From positions 1 through 13,010 of the forward strand of contig JAHELX010000106.1 of the NCBI GenBank assembly GCA_024643945.1: DNA of 13,010 bases. The letters are read 5' to 3'. Source of the stretch: Anaerolineales bacterium. GTDB lineage: Bacteria > Chloroflexota > Anaerolineae > 4572-78 > NAK82. Shown one piece after another: positions 1 through 6,789 of this stretch. A program made the position numbers and the translations under genes. Below the pieces are notes generated by a model, which was not told the origin of the DNA, did no database searches, and saw only the letters and a program-made list of their open reading frames with translations. Numbering within the stretch: the stretch's first letter is position 1; each line of letters opens with the position of its first letter.

Positions 1-714
1 TGCATCATCGTTGCGCCAAACGACTGTTTGCCCCACGTGAATGGTGATGGTCTGCGGGTTGAAGGCGATGTTCTGCATCATGACCATGACCTGCCCAGTG
101 GTCGGAGGCGGCGTGGGCGATGGCTGGGCCGGTGGATAACCAGGTGAGGGCGCTGGTTGAACTGGCGGATAACTGGGTGAGGGCGCTGGTTGGGCCGGTG
201 GGTAACCTGGGGCAGGCGCGGGCTGAGGCTGGGGTGCGTAGTTGCTGGCACAGGGAATCGCTAGACGCATTCCCACGAAGATCAAGTTGACGTTACGCAC
301 TCCATTGAAGGCAGCAATTGTGTATGGGCTGACGCCGAAGCGCAAGCCGATGCGAAACAGGTTATCTCCTGGCCGGACGACATAGATAGCACTGCTGCAC
401 GACGGGGGATAACCAACTGTTTCACATGGCACCAGCAACGACATACCACTCCAGATGAAGTTCAGGTTACGTAACCGATTGGCTTGCGCCAGGGCATAGA
501 CAGTCGTATGATAACGTACTGCCAGCCCCGACAGCGTCTCGCCAGGGCGAACGATGTAGGTGCAAGTGAAATATGGGGCATAGGTCGAAATAGCAGCCGT
601 TTGCCCAGGCTGATACCCATCAGCCAAGGCTCGTGCCGGGAAAAAGGCGCTGCTGAGAGGGACGATGAGGACGATGGCCAGCGCGCTTGATAGCCGATGC
701 AACATGGCTTTCAT
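1..714 (-). CDS. Exported LysM-LysM-cupredoxin protein (partial, C-terminus beyond window edge)
   Basis: Read on the minus strand from the ATG at 714, the frame stays open for 238 codons to the window edge. The start is supported by AAAGGAG six bases upstream. A Sec signal peptide is seen (positive n-region, hydrophobic residues about 11-25, likely cleavage after ARALA, residue 31). Two LysM domains follow at about residues 51-97 (core YIVRPGETLSGLA) and 106-155 (core YVVRPGDNLFRIG), each bracketed by a Cys pair (C51/C97, C106/C155). A Pro-rich linker covers 156-205, including three 11-residue repeats. From about residue 209 the sequence IAFNPQTITIHVGQTVVWRN is typical of the first strands of plastocyanin-like copper proteins, and the window ends before the copper ligands. 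LysM domains bind peptidoglycan or other GlcNAc polymers. The protein is probably surface-held and may bind copper. Domain calls are firm; the physiological role is not known. Confidence 0.88.
   Translation of the reverse strand, partial: MKAMLHRLSSALAIVLIVPLSSAFFPARALADGYQPGQTAAISTYAPYFTCTYIVRPGETLSGLAVRYHTTVYALAQANRLRNLNFIWSGMSLLVPCETVGYPPSCSSAIYVVRPGDNLFRIGLRFGVSPYTIAAFNGVRNVNLIFVGMRLAIPCASNYAPQPQPAPAPGYPPAQPAPSPSYPPVQPAPSPGYPPAQPSPTPPPTTGQVMVMMQNIAFNPQTITIHVGQTVVWRNDDA
109..207 (-). repeat. Three tandem 33-bp repeats encoding the Pro-rich linker
   Basis: Three imperfect 33-bp units encode GYPPAQPAPSP, SYPPVQPAPSP and GYPPAQPSPTP in the linker between the LysM and cupredoxin domains. They probably form an extended spacer holding the cupredoxin away from the wall. 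In-frame unit gain or loss would change only linker length. Confidence 0.8.
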
Positions 715-913
715 ACGTCACTCCTTTCAATATTTTAATGGTAAGGTTCATGGGTTACACCTTCCATCTATTTAAATGTACGCATACCGAAGCCGATTGG
801 ATTTCCTTGAAAGAGGAGGTCTTGAGACTGGACAAAGCTTGGCCGCTTAATTTCAGTAAAGGACCATTGACAAACCTCCAGACAAGTTTCTGTTGGCTAC
901 CAGAAAGGGAACA
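715..913. other. Divergent intergenic region between the LysM gene and the J-domain gene
   Basis: This roughly 200-bp, relatively AT-rich stretch separates two divergent genes and should hold both promoters. A TTGACA lies at 867-872 on the plus strand, but no convincing -10 box follows at 16-18 bp. No clear promoter could be assigned on either strand. The Shine-Dalgarno of the LysM gene lies at the left end. Confidence 0.4.
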
Positions 914-1741
914 ATGGCAGGCTGGGGATCTGAGACGGTATCAGAACAATTAACCCGCTTACGGACCACCCTGGAGCAGGCCCAGGCTGAGCTCATCCAG
1001 GCCGAGGCGCAACTGGCCGACCAACTGGCAGAAGTCAACACCTTTGAGTTTGAATTTGAGGCCAAAGTAGGCCACTTGTGGGACAAGCTGGAGACGTTGG
1101 AAGCGGAGATCCAGCGCTATGACGACCGCATCCAGACGTTGCGCAACAAGCAGGTTTTTGGTTACAGCTATCTCTCCGCCGACAGGCAGTATCGGCGCGC
1201 CTGGCAAGCGCCGCCCGCCTCTGCGCCCACGCCACCGTCCCAACCCCTCAGCCCGGCCGGCGAGGCGCAAATCAAGCAGTTGTACCGCCAACTGGCCCGC
1301 CGCTTTCACCCGGACCTGGCCCTGGATGAGGCTGACCGCGCATATCGTACCGAAAAAATGGCGGCTATCAACGCTGCTTACGCCGCCCGCAGCCTGGCCG
1401 AACTGGAGGCCCTGGCTGAGGAGCCGGATCTTTTTATCCGGACTGGGCGCGCCCGTCCTGGTCAGACAGAGGCGCAATTGGTGCAGGCATTGCAAAATGC
1501 AGTGGTACGCTGTCAGCGTCGTGTGCGCGAGATCGAGAGCCAATTGCGTAGCCTGCACCTACGCCCCAGCGTGCAATTGAGTCTGGAAGTGAAGCTAGCT
1601 CGTCGTCAGGGCCGCGACCTGTTGGAAGAGATGGCAGCCGAACTCGAACACAAAATCGCTCGAAAAACGGTGGAGCGGGATATGCTCAAGGCCCAATTTG
1701 ACCAATTGGGTCCGGATGAAGGCATCATCCGCATCAGATGA
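914..1741 (+). CDS. Coiled-coil protein with a central J domain
   Basis: A 275-residue protein from the ATG at 914, preceded by AAAGGGA. An in-frame TTG at 893 would add seven residues but has no ribosome-binding site. The N-terminal half (about residues 10-80) is heptad-like and rich in Glu, Gln and Leu, predicting a coiled coil. After a Pro-rich hinge comes a J domain at about 115-165 with the sequence YRQLARRFHPDLALD; the diagnostic HPD tripeptide is at residues 132-134. The C-terminal 90 residues again look like a coiled coil. J domains stimulate the ATPase of Hsp70 (DnaK), so this may be a client-specific co-chaperone. It lacks the Gly/Phe-rich and zinc domains of true DnaJ. It is first in a set with the next two genes (21-bp and 27-bp gaps), so a role linked to the HerA ATPase is inferred from context only. 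Confidence 0.82.
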   Translation: MAGWGSETVSEQLTRLRTTLEQAQAELIQAEAQLADQLAEVNTFEFEFEAKVGHLWDKLETLEAEIQRYDDRIQTLRNKQVFGYSYLSADRQYRRAWQAPPASAPTPPSQPLSPAGEAQIKQLYRQLARRFHPDLALDEADRAYRTEKMAAINAAYAARSLAELEALAEEPDLFIRTGRARPGQTEAQLVQALQNAVVRCQRRVREIESQLRSLHLRPSVQLSLEVKLARRQGRDLLEEMAAELEHKIARKTVERDMLKAQFDQLGPDEGIIRIR

Positions 1742-1762
1742 CACACAACAGAGGATAGTCGT

Positions 1763-2365
1763 ATGCGAATTGGGAAGATCGTTAAGTCCAACACCCACGT
1801 CGATTACGTCTGCCAGGTTTATGCCCCGGGAGAAATCGAGCCATCCCCATCGCCGGAGGACTACGCCTTCAGCACTTTTGTGCGCGTGGGGCTGAACGCC
1901 GACACCGCCCAGGGAGCACTCCGCAGCTATCTGGTGGGCCTCATCTATAGTACCATCTTGATGAACCCCGAGTTCGGCAACCTGGGGCCGCGCCTGTCCC
2001 CACCCGCCGACCTGGAGGTCTTCTCGCCCGATTATCTGCGCGAACAGGCAACGCTGGTAGGCATCGTGGCGGTAGGGCAGGTGACTCCTGCTGGCGTTCA
2101 CCAGGGCGTGCCGCTGCTGGCGGCGACCGTCGGCGCCGAGGTGGAGATGATGGCAGCAGATGAAGTACGGGCTTTCCACCGCTCCGACAATGGCCTTTCG
2201 TTAGCCTATGCCCCCCTGCTGTTGGCCCAAGGCGACCCGCTCATCCCTCACTTGCTGCTGAACGTGGTCAACCGGCTGGGTGACCTGTTCCCCGACCAAA
2301 AGCGGCAACTGGCCGTGTTGCGTGGCAACCTGGCCTGGAAGACGAGTGTCACGCCAGCGGGATAA
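1763..2365 (+). CDS. Uncharacterised HerA-linked protein, possibly HAS-barrel-like
   Basis: A 200-residue protein starting at an ATG with GAGGAT eight bases upstream, 21 bp after the J-domain gene and 27 bp before the HerA gene. The N-terminal segment (MRIGKIVKSNTHVDYVCQVY) has the short beta-strand pattern of a HAS barrel, the small N-terminal domain of HerA ATPases. The middle contains the motif-like stretch MNPEFGNLGPRLSP (residues 67-80), and residues 95-130 are again strand-rich. No nuclease motif, signal peptide or membrane segment is visible. The tight operon position suggests a partner or adaptor of the HerA ring. The HAS assignment is a weak pattern match; this could be a different small beta-rich family. 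Confidence 0.75.
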   Translation: MRIGKIVKSNTHVDYVCQVYAPGEIEPSPSPEDYAFSTFVRVGLNADTAQGALRSYLVGLIYSTILMNPEFGNLGPRLSPPADLEVFSPDYLREQATLVGIVAVGQVTPAGVHQGVPLLAATVGAEVEMMAADEVRAFHRSDNGLSLAYAPLLLAQGDPLIPHLLLNVVNRLGDLFPDQKRQLAVLRGNLAWKTSVTPAG

Positions 2366-2392
2366 GGTCCCGCCAAGAGGAGGAAGTAACCT

Positions 2393-4177
2393 ATGAACAA
2401 CAACCCAACAGAAGCGACACACCCCATCCGCTTATCCGATTCCATCCGTTGCATCGGCACCACGAAAGGTCCCGGCGAATCGGCCCACGAATACACCTTC
2501 GTCACCCCCGACGCCGAGCGCCGGGCCAAGACTGGCGAGTTCGTTTATTACGAGACGCAAGTAGAAGGGCAAACGCGCCAGATTCTGGGACGCGTTACCG
2601 ACCGGGTGCCTCTACGACTCTACCCTGACAGCTTTATGGCTGACCCGGCCGTCCCTCCGGCCGAGGTGGCCGCCATGCTCGGCTTCCGCGAGGGACAACC
2701 CAGTGGTGAGGCAGGCGGTCCAGGACACGAACTGTTCGAGGTTACGGTCGTGGTGTTGGGTTACTACCATCCAGACCTGGGTGATTTCGTCAACCCGCGC
2801 GTACCGCCCGAATCGGGCAGCCCCATCTATATCGCCGATGACGAGATGTTGGCCAACGTGCTGACCAAGAAGCAGATGCGTGGGATTGGCTCGGCTCACA
2901 TCGGCTCACTGCTCAGCCGCCCTCCAGACGCGGTACCGGTAACCCTCGACGTGCGGGGCTTCACCAGCACCCACCTGGCCATCATCGCCAGCACCGGTGC
3001 CGGCAAGAGCTACCTGGCCAGTGTGATCATCGAGGAAATGATGAAGCCCTACAATCGGGCCAGTATCCTCATCGTCGATCCCCACGGCGAATACGATACC
3101 TTGCAGGAGATGATGGGGCGCGGTGAGTTCCGAGACCAGGGCTACGAGCCGGTAGTGCGCGTCATCCGGCCAGACCAGATCAAAGTTCGTATCTCTTCCC
3201 TCACACTGGGCGATTTTCGCTACCTGCTGCCCAACCTCTCGGAGAAAATGCACTACCAATTGGGCCGCACCTACAACGCCACGCGACGCAAGTATGGGGA
3301 CAAATGGACATTAGGGCAGTTTATGGTTATGCTGCGTGCCGGTGGGGACGAGACCCCGGTGACAGACCCCGACGCTGATCTCGAACTGGAAGAAGACGTC
3401 ACCATCGGCGCCCTGGTCTGGCGTGTCAACTCAGTTTTCGGCCACTCCAGGATCTTCCACGACTTTGAGCATATGCCGTTGGGCGAGCTGTTCCGTCCCG
3501 GCCAGTGCACCGTACTCCAGCTCAACGAAATTGACCAACGAGAACAACAGGTCATCGTCGCCACTTTACTACGCCGTTTGAACCAAGCCCGGATGGACAC
3601 CGAAAAGGGACAGGCTGCCGAAAGGGACGAAAACTACTTGCCCTACCCTACCTTCGTCCTCATCGAAGAAGCGCACAACTACGCGCCCGCCAATGCCGAT
3701 GTGGTGACCACCCAAATCCTCAAGACCATCCTCTCGGAAGGACGCAAGTTCGGCGTCTCCGTTGGTCTCATCAGCCAGCGACCGGGCAAGCTAGATAGTG
3801 ACGTGTTGTCGCAGTGTATGACCCAGTGCATCATGCGCATTGTCAATCCCATTGACCAGGCGCGGGTTGCCGAGAGCGTGGAGTCGGTGGGGCGCGACCT
3901 GCTCAAGGAGTTGCCCGCGCTGTCCAAGGGACAGGTCATCGTGGCCGGGAGCGCCGTGAACACGCCTGTGTTGTGCCGCGTGCGGCAGCGCATCACCCCT
4001 CACGGCGCCGAAGACCCGGACGCCCCCGCCCGCTGGCAGGCCTATTTCTCGGAGACGGCGGTCGCCCGCCGTCAGCGAGATCAGGCTCTACCGCTGGACC
4101 CAAGCCCTTCTCCCCCCACCTCAGACGCGGATGGGTCCTCGTCGGGAAAGCGCGGGAGCAGCCGTATGTTCAAATAG
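2393..4177 (+). CDS. herA: HerA-type hexameric DNA translocase/ATPase (DUF87)
   Basis: A 594-residue protein from an ATG preceded by AGGAGG. Residues about 15-150 form a beta-rich N-terminal region consistent with a HAS barrel. The FtsK/HerA-type ATPase core follows: Walker A ASTGAGKS at 199-206, VDPHGEY at 228-234, Walker B FVLIEEAH at 421-428 with E425/E426, and LISQRP at 459-464, which matches the conserved segment before the sensor/finger region. The segment IGSLLSRPPD (169-178) just before the core is also typical of the family. HerA proteins form hexameric rings that pump DNA. Archaeal HerA works with the nuclease NurA in end resection, and bacterial relatives occur with nucleases or SIR2 in anti-phage systems. 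No nuclease gene is in this window. The last 30 residues are a Pro/Ser-rich tail. ATPase family is certain; biological role is open. Confidence 0.93.
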   Translation: MNNNPTEATHPIRLSDSIRCIGTTKGPGESAHEYTFVTPDAERRAKTGEFVYYETQVEGQTRQILGRVTDRVPLRLYPDSFMADPAVPPAEVAAMLGFREGQPSGEAGGPGHELFEVTVVVLGYYHPDLGDFVNPRVPPESGSPIYIADDEMLANVLTKKQMRGIGSAHIGSLLSRPPDAVPVTLDVRGFTSTHLAIIASTGAGKSYLASVIIEEMMKPYNRASILIVDPHGEYDTLQEMMGRGEFRDQGYEPVVRVIRPDQIKVRISSLTLGDFRYLLPNLSEKMHYQLGRTYNATRRKYGDKWTLGQFMVMLRAGGDETPVTDPDADLELEEDVTIGALVWRVNSVFGHSRIFHDFEHMPLGELFRPGQCTVLQLNEIDQREQQVIVATLLRRLNQARMDTEKGQAAERDENYLPYPTFVLIEEAHNYAPANADVVTTQILKTILSEGRKFGVSVGLISQRPGKLDSDVLSQCMTQCIMRIVNPIDQARVAESVESVGRDLLKELPALSKGQVIVAGSAVNTPVLCRVRQRITPHGAEDPDAPARWQAYFSETAVARRQRDQALPLDPSPSPPTSDADGSSSGKRGSSRMFK

Positions 4178-4229
4178 TTACAATCAAAACTTCACAAATT
4201 CCACCCTAAACCTGAAGAAAGGCGAAATC

Positions 4230-5261
4230 ATGACAGAAGCAAGCCCTCGTTGGGCGGTTAATATCATCCATACCTGCATGGGCCTGCAGTCCGGGGAGAA
4301 AATCCTCATCGTCGTGGACGAACCATTGAGCTTCATGCGCGACGCGCTTCAAGCCGAGGCACTTAAGGCCAACCCGGCTGAGCTATGGACCTATACCATC
4401 CCGGACGCGGCCCGTCCCTTCAGCGAGTACCCGCCCCACTTGCGGGACCTTATCCCGCATATGGACGTGGTCGTCCGGTTTCTGTCGTCGGCCGATGCAT
4501 TGCTGGAAGGGCCGGCGCATCACGTCATTCTGAAGACGATCCGGGAAAGCCAAGCACGCTACGGCTTCGGCGTCTATATTGATCGCGGCATCCTGGAGCA
4601 TGAATTAAGCGCCGATTATGAGCAACTCGCTGCTCTCACCCAAGCCCTGGCCGATTGGCTGCGCAGCCGTTCTTCGGTCCACATCACCACCCCTCTGGGG
4701 ACTGACTTACGGCTTTCTGCGGCGGGACGTGAGTGGCAGGCGGACACAGGGGTCATCCGAGGGCAGGGAGTGCTCGGCAATCTGCCGGCGGGCGAGGTAT
4801 ACGTTGCGCCCGTCGAGGACAGCGCCGAAGGGGTGCTGGTGGTTGACAAGAGTCTGCCCGGGCTGGTGCTCTCCGAGCCGATACGGCTGGTCTTTGAAAA
4901 AGGACGTGTCGTGCACATCGAGGGAGGCGAAGGGGCGACGCATTTGCAGCAATTGATCGCAGAAGGTGAGAGCAAACCCAATGGCGAATGGTCACGGGTC
5001 ATCGGCGAACTGGGTATCGGCACCAACCCCAACGCTCGCCTGCTAGGGAACTTGATGACGGACGAGAAGGTGGCTGGCACTATTCACGTTGCCATTGGCC
5101 GCAACAACTTTTTCGGTGGGAAGAATCCAGCTCCGATTCACGAAGATGGGGTCGTTAGCCAGCCGACCGTGCACGTTGACGGCGATTTGCTTATTGACAG
5201 GGGACGATATCTACTGGATAATGATGAATGCTCTTTGAAAGTGCCTGACACATGCCCGTAG
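4230..5261 (+). CDS. M29-like metallopeptidase (aminopeptidase T/AmpS-related)
   Basis: A 343-residue cytosolic protein. I chose the ATG at 4230, with AAGAAAGG upstream, over an in-frame start at 4131 that would overlap the end of the HerA gene. It resembles the thermophilic aminopeptidase family (COG2309/M29): an N-terminal Rossmann-like domain at about 1-140, then a metal-binding half. Candidate ligands occur in order: E189 in NLPAGEVYVAPVE, E260 in IGELGIGTNPNA, E279 and H286 in DEKVAGTIHVAIG, and H304/D306 in HEDGVV. These match the family's two-metal site. The Tyr that usually follows the GTxH segment is not evident (the local sequence is RNNFFGG), so a related activity is possible; 2,5-dihydroxypyridine dioxygenase (NicX) shares this fold. 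It lies 52 bp after herA and may be cotranscribed. The likely job is release of N-terminal residues from peptides. Confidence 0.78.
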   Translation: MTEASPRWAVNIIHTCMGLQSGEKILIVVDEPLSFMRDALQAEALKANPAELWTYTIPDAARPFSEYPPHLRDLIPHMDVVVRFLSSADALLEGPAHHVILKTIRESQARYGFGVYIDRGILEHELSADYEQLAALTQALADWLRSRSSVHITTPLGTDLRLSAAGREWQADTGVIRGQGVLGNLPAGEVYVAPVEDSAEGVLVVDKSLPGLVLSEPIRLVFEKGRVVHIEGGEGATHLQQLIAEGESKPNGEWSRVIGELGIGTNPNARLLGNLMTDEKVAGTIHVAIGRNNFFGGKNPAPIHEDGVVSQPTVHVDGDLLIDRGRYLLDNDECSLKVPDTCP

Positions 5262-5289
5262 TAACAAGCTTAGCCGCTAGACGTTGCCA

Positions 5290-6699
5290 ATGACTCCTCC
5301 CTACTCACCTCCAACACAAACACCCTTGTCAATGCGGCGCATCGCGCAGACCTGGTGGCCCCTGGCCGCCAGTTGGCTGTTGATGGGCGCCGAATTGCCT
5401 GTCTTGAGCGCCGTCGTGGCCCGGCTGGCCGAGCCAGAGATCAACCTGGCGGCTTATGGTGGCGTCGTCTTTCCGCTGGCGTTGATTATAGAAGCGCCGA
5501 TCATCATGCTACTGGCCGCTTCAACCGCCCTGAGCAAAGACTGGGCCTCGTACCTCAAGCTGCGTCGCTTTATGATGCGCACGGGGGCGTTGCTGACCGT
5601 GCTCCACGTGCTGGTCGCTTTTACCCCGCTTTACTATGTCGTCGTGGCCGGGGTAGTCGGCGTGCCGCCGGAGATTGTCGAACCGGCGCGAGTGGGTCTG
5701 ATGATTATGACCCCCTGGACATGGTCCATCGCCTACCGCCGCTTTCACCAAGGCGTGCTGATCCGCTTTGGCCACTCACGGGTCGTCGGCTTTGGGTCAC
5801 TGCTGCGACTCTGCGTCGATGGGCTGGTACTGACGGTTGGCTACTTGATGGGCAGCGTACCTGGCATCGTCGTTGCGACCAGCGCTGTCACAGCGGGAGT
5901 CATCGGCGAGGCAATCTACGTGGGGCTATGCGTCCAGCCCGTGTTGCGCAACCAACTCAAGCAAGCCCCGCCTGTCGAGCCCCCTCTGACCTTCCAGGCA
6001 TTCCTGGCATTTTACGTCCCGTTGGCCATGACTTCCTTACTGAATTTGCTGGTGCAGCCGATAGGCAGCGCCGCCCTGAGCCGTATGCCCCACGCGCTGG
6101 AATCGCTGGCGGTGTGGCCAGTCGTCTCCGGGTTGATCTTCATGCTACGCAGCCTGGGCATTGCTTATAACGAAGTCGTAGTCGCGCTACTGGATGAGCC
6201 CCGTTCGTCGTACAGCCTACACCGCTTCGCGGCCTTGCTGGCTGTGCTGACGACTCTCCTGCTGCTGGTCGTAGCCGCCACACCCATGGCAATAATCTGG
6301 TTCGGACGTGTGTCAGCGCTTACTCCAGCGTTGACGGCACTGGCTCATCGCGGCCTGTGGATTGCGCTGCTAATACCGGGCCTGAACGTGTTGCAAAGTT
6401 GGTACCAGGGCGCCATCGTGCACGCACGCCACACCCGCGGCATCACCGAGGCAGTGGCTATCTTCTTACTGACGAGCAGTGTGATCTTGTGGGCAGGCGT
6501 GGCCTGGGGCCAGACAGCAGGGCTCTACATTGGCCTGGCGGCTTTCGCGGTGAGCAGCCTCATGCAAACAGCCTGGCTGTGGTATCGCAGCCGTCCGGTG
6601 ATGCGGAGCGTGCAGGTCCGAGACATGGCCGACCTTCCTCTCCAGGCGGTCTCCTCTGAGACCCTGAGGGTTTCAGAAAACCCCTGGGGCCTGGATTGA
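5290..6699 (+). CDS. Polytopic membrane protein of MATE/MOP-flippase type
   Basis: About 469 residues with roughly 12 hydrophobic segments, the size and helix number of the MOP superfamily (MATE exporters, MurJ/Wzx flippases, ANKH). Two similar halves can be suspected: helix 1 begins WWPLAASWLL and helix 7 contains FYVPLAMTSLL, each followed by Pro/Ser-containing helices. No family-specific catalytic motif is known that would fix the substrate. The start is uncertain: the ATG at 5290, a TTG two codons earlier, and an ATG at 5332 all lack a good Shine-Dalgarno sequence. The C-terminal 40 residues are hydrophilic and cytosolic. It follows the peptidase gene by 28 bp, and a promoter for the next gene begins right after its stop. 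Exporter or flippase is inferred from architecture only. Confidence 0.72.
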   Translation: MTPPYSPPTQTPLSMRRIAQTWWPLAASWLLMGAELPVLSAVVARLAEPEINLAAYGGVVFPLALIIEAPIIMLLAASTALSKDWASYLKLRRFMMRTGALLTVLHVLVAFTPLYYVVVAGVVGVPPEIVEPARVGLMIMTPWTWSIAYRRFHQGVLIRFGHSRVVGFGSLLRLCVDGLVLTVGYLMGSVPGIVVATSAVTAGVIGEAIYVGLCVQPVLRNQLKQAPPVEPPLTFQAFLAFYVPLAMTSLLNLLVQPIGSAALSRMPHALESLAVWPVVSGLIFMLRSLGIAYNEVVVALLDEPRSSYSLHRFAALLAVLTTLLLLVVAATPMAIIWFGRVSALTPALTALAHRGLWIALLIPGLNVLQSWYQGAIVHARHTRGITEAVAIFLLTSSVILWAGVAWGQTAGLYIGLAAFAVSSLMQTAWLWYRSRPVMRSVQVRDMADLPLQAVSSETLRVSENPWGLD

Positions 6700-6702
6700 G
6701 AA

Positions 6703-6731
6703 TTGGCAGGTGTGATGAGCTGTGATAAAAT
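6703..6731 (+). promoter_or_regulatory. Sigma70-type promoter of the histidine kinase gene
   Basis: TTGGCA at 6703-6708 and TAAAAT at 6726-6731 are separated by exactly 17 bp. The -35 box starts four bases after the stop of the membrane-protein gene. Transcription would start near 6738, leaving a leader of about 50 bases before the kinase ATG. Confidence 0.6.
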
Positions 6732-6789
6732 ATGCGGCTGCGGATAGAAACGGTTGGGAGGGATTATAGAGAAGTAGAGAATCGAGGTT

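Noticed and set aside
109..207. Tandem repeats as a CRISPR-like or regulatory array
   Set aside because: The units are contiguous, in frame, and encode a Pro-rich linker; there are no spacers.
867..872. TTGACA as a -35 box for the J-domain gene
   Set aside because: No acceptable -10 hexamer follows at 16-18 bp and the gene starts only about 40 bases later.
687..953. An 88-codon plus-strand open frame across the divergent intergenic region
   Set aside because: It overlaps the start regions of both flanking genes, has no good ribosome-binding site or recognisable motif, and the better supported ATG at 914 lies inside it.
959..1558. A 199-codon minus-strand open frame
   Set aside because: It lies entirely opposite the J-domain gene, has no recognisable motif, and is explained by codon bias of the real gene.
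1595..2179. A 194-codon minus-strand open frame
   Set aside because: It spans the end of the J-domain gene and most of the HAS-like gene on the opposite strand; composition and motifs favour the plus-strand genes.
4131..4229. Upstream extension of the M29-like gene
   Set aside because: It overlaps the end of the HerA gene, and the added residues are low-quality; the ATG at 4230 has a good ribosome-binding site and begins the family-like sequence.
5355..6170. A 271-codon plus-strand frame inside the membrane-protein gene
   Set aside because: It is Arg/Pro-rich with no domain signal, typical of an out-of-frame shadow of a GC-rich gene; the overlapping frame gives 12 clear helices.
6668..6683. 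GGGTTT/AAACCC hairpin near the end of the membrane-protein gene
   Set aside because: It is a short stem inside coding sequence with no T tract, so it does not qualify as a terminator.
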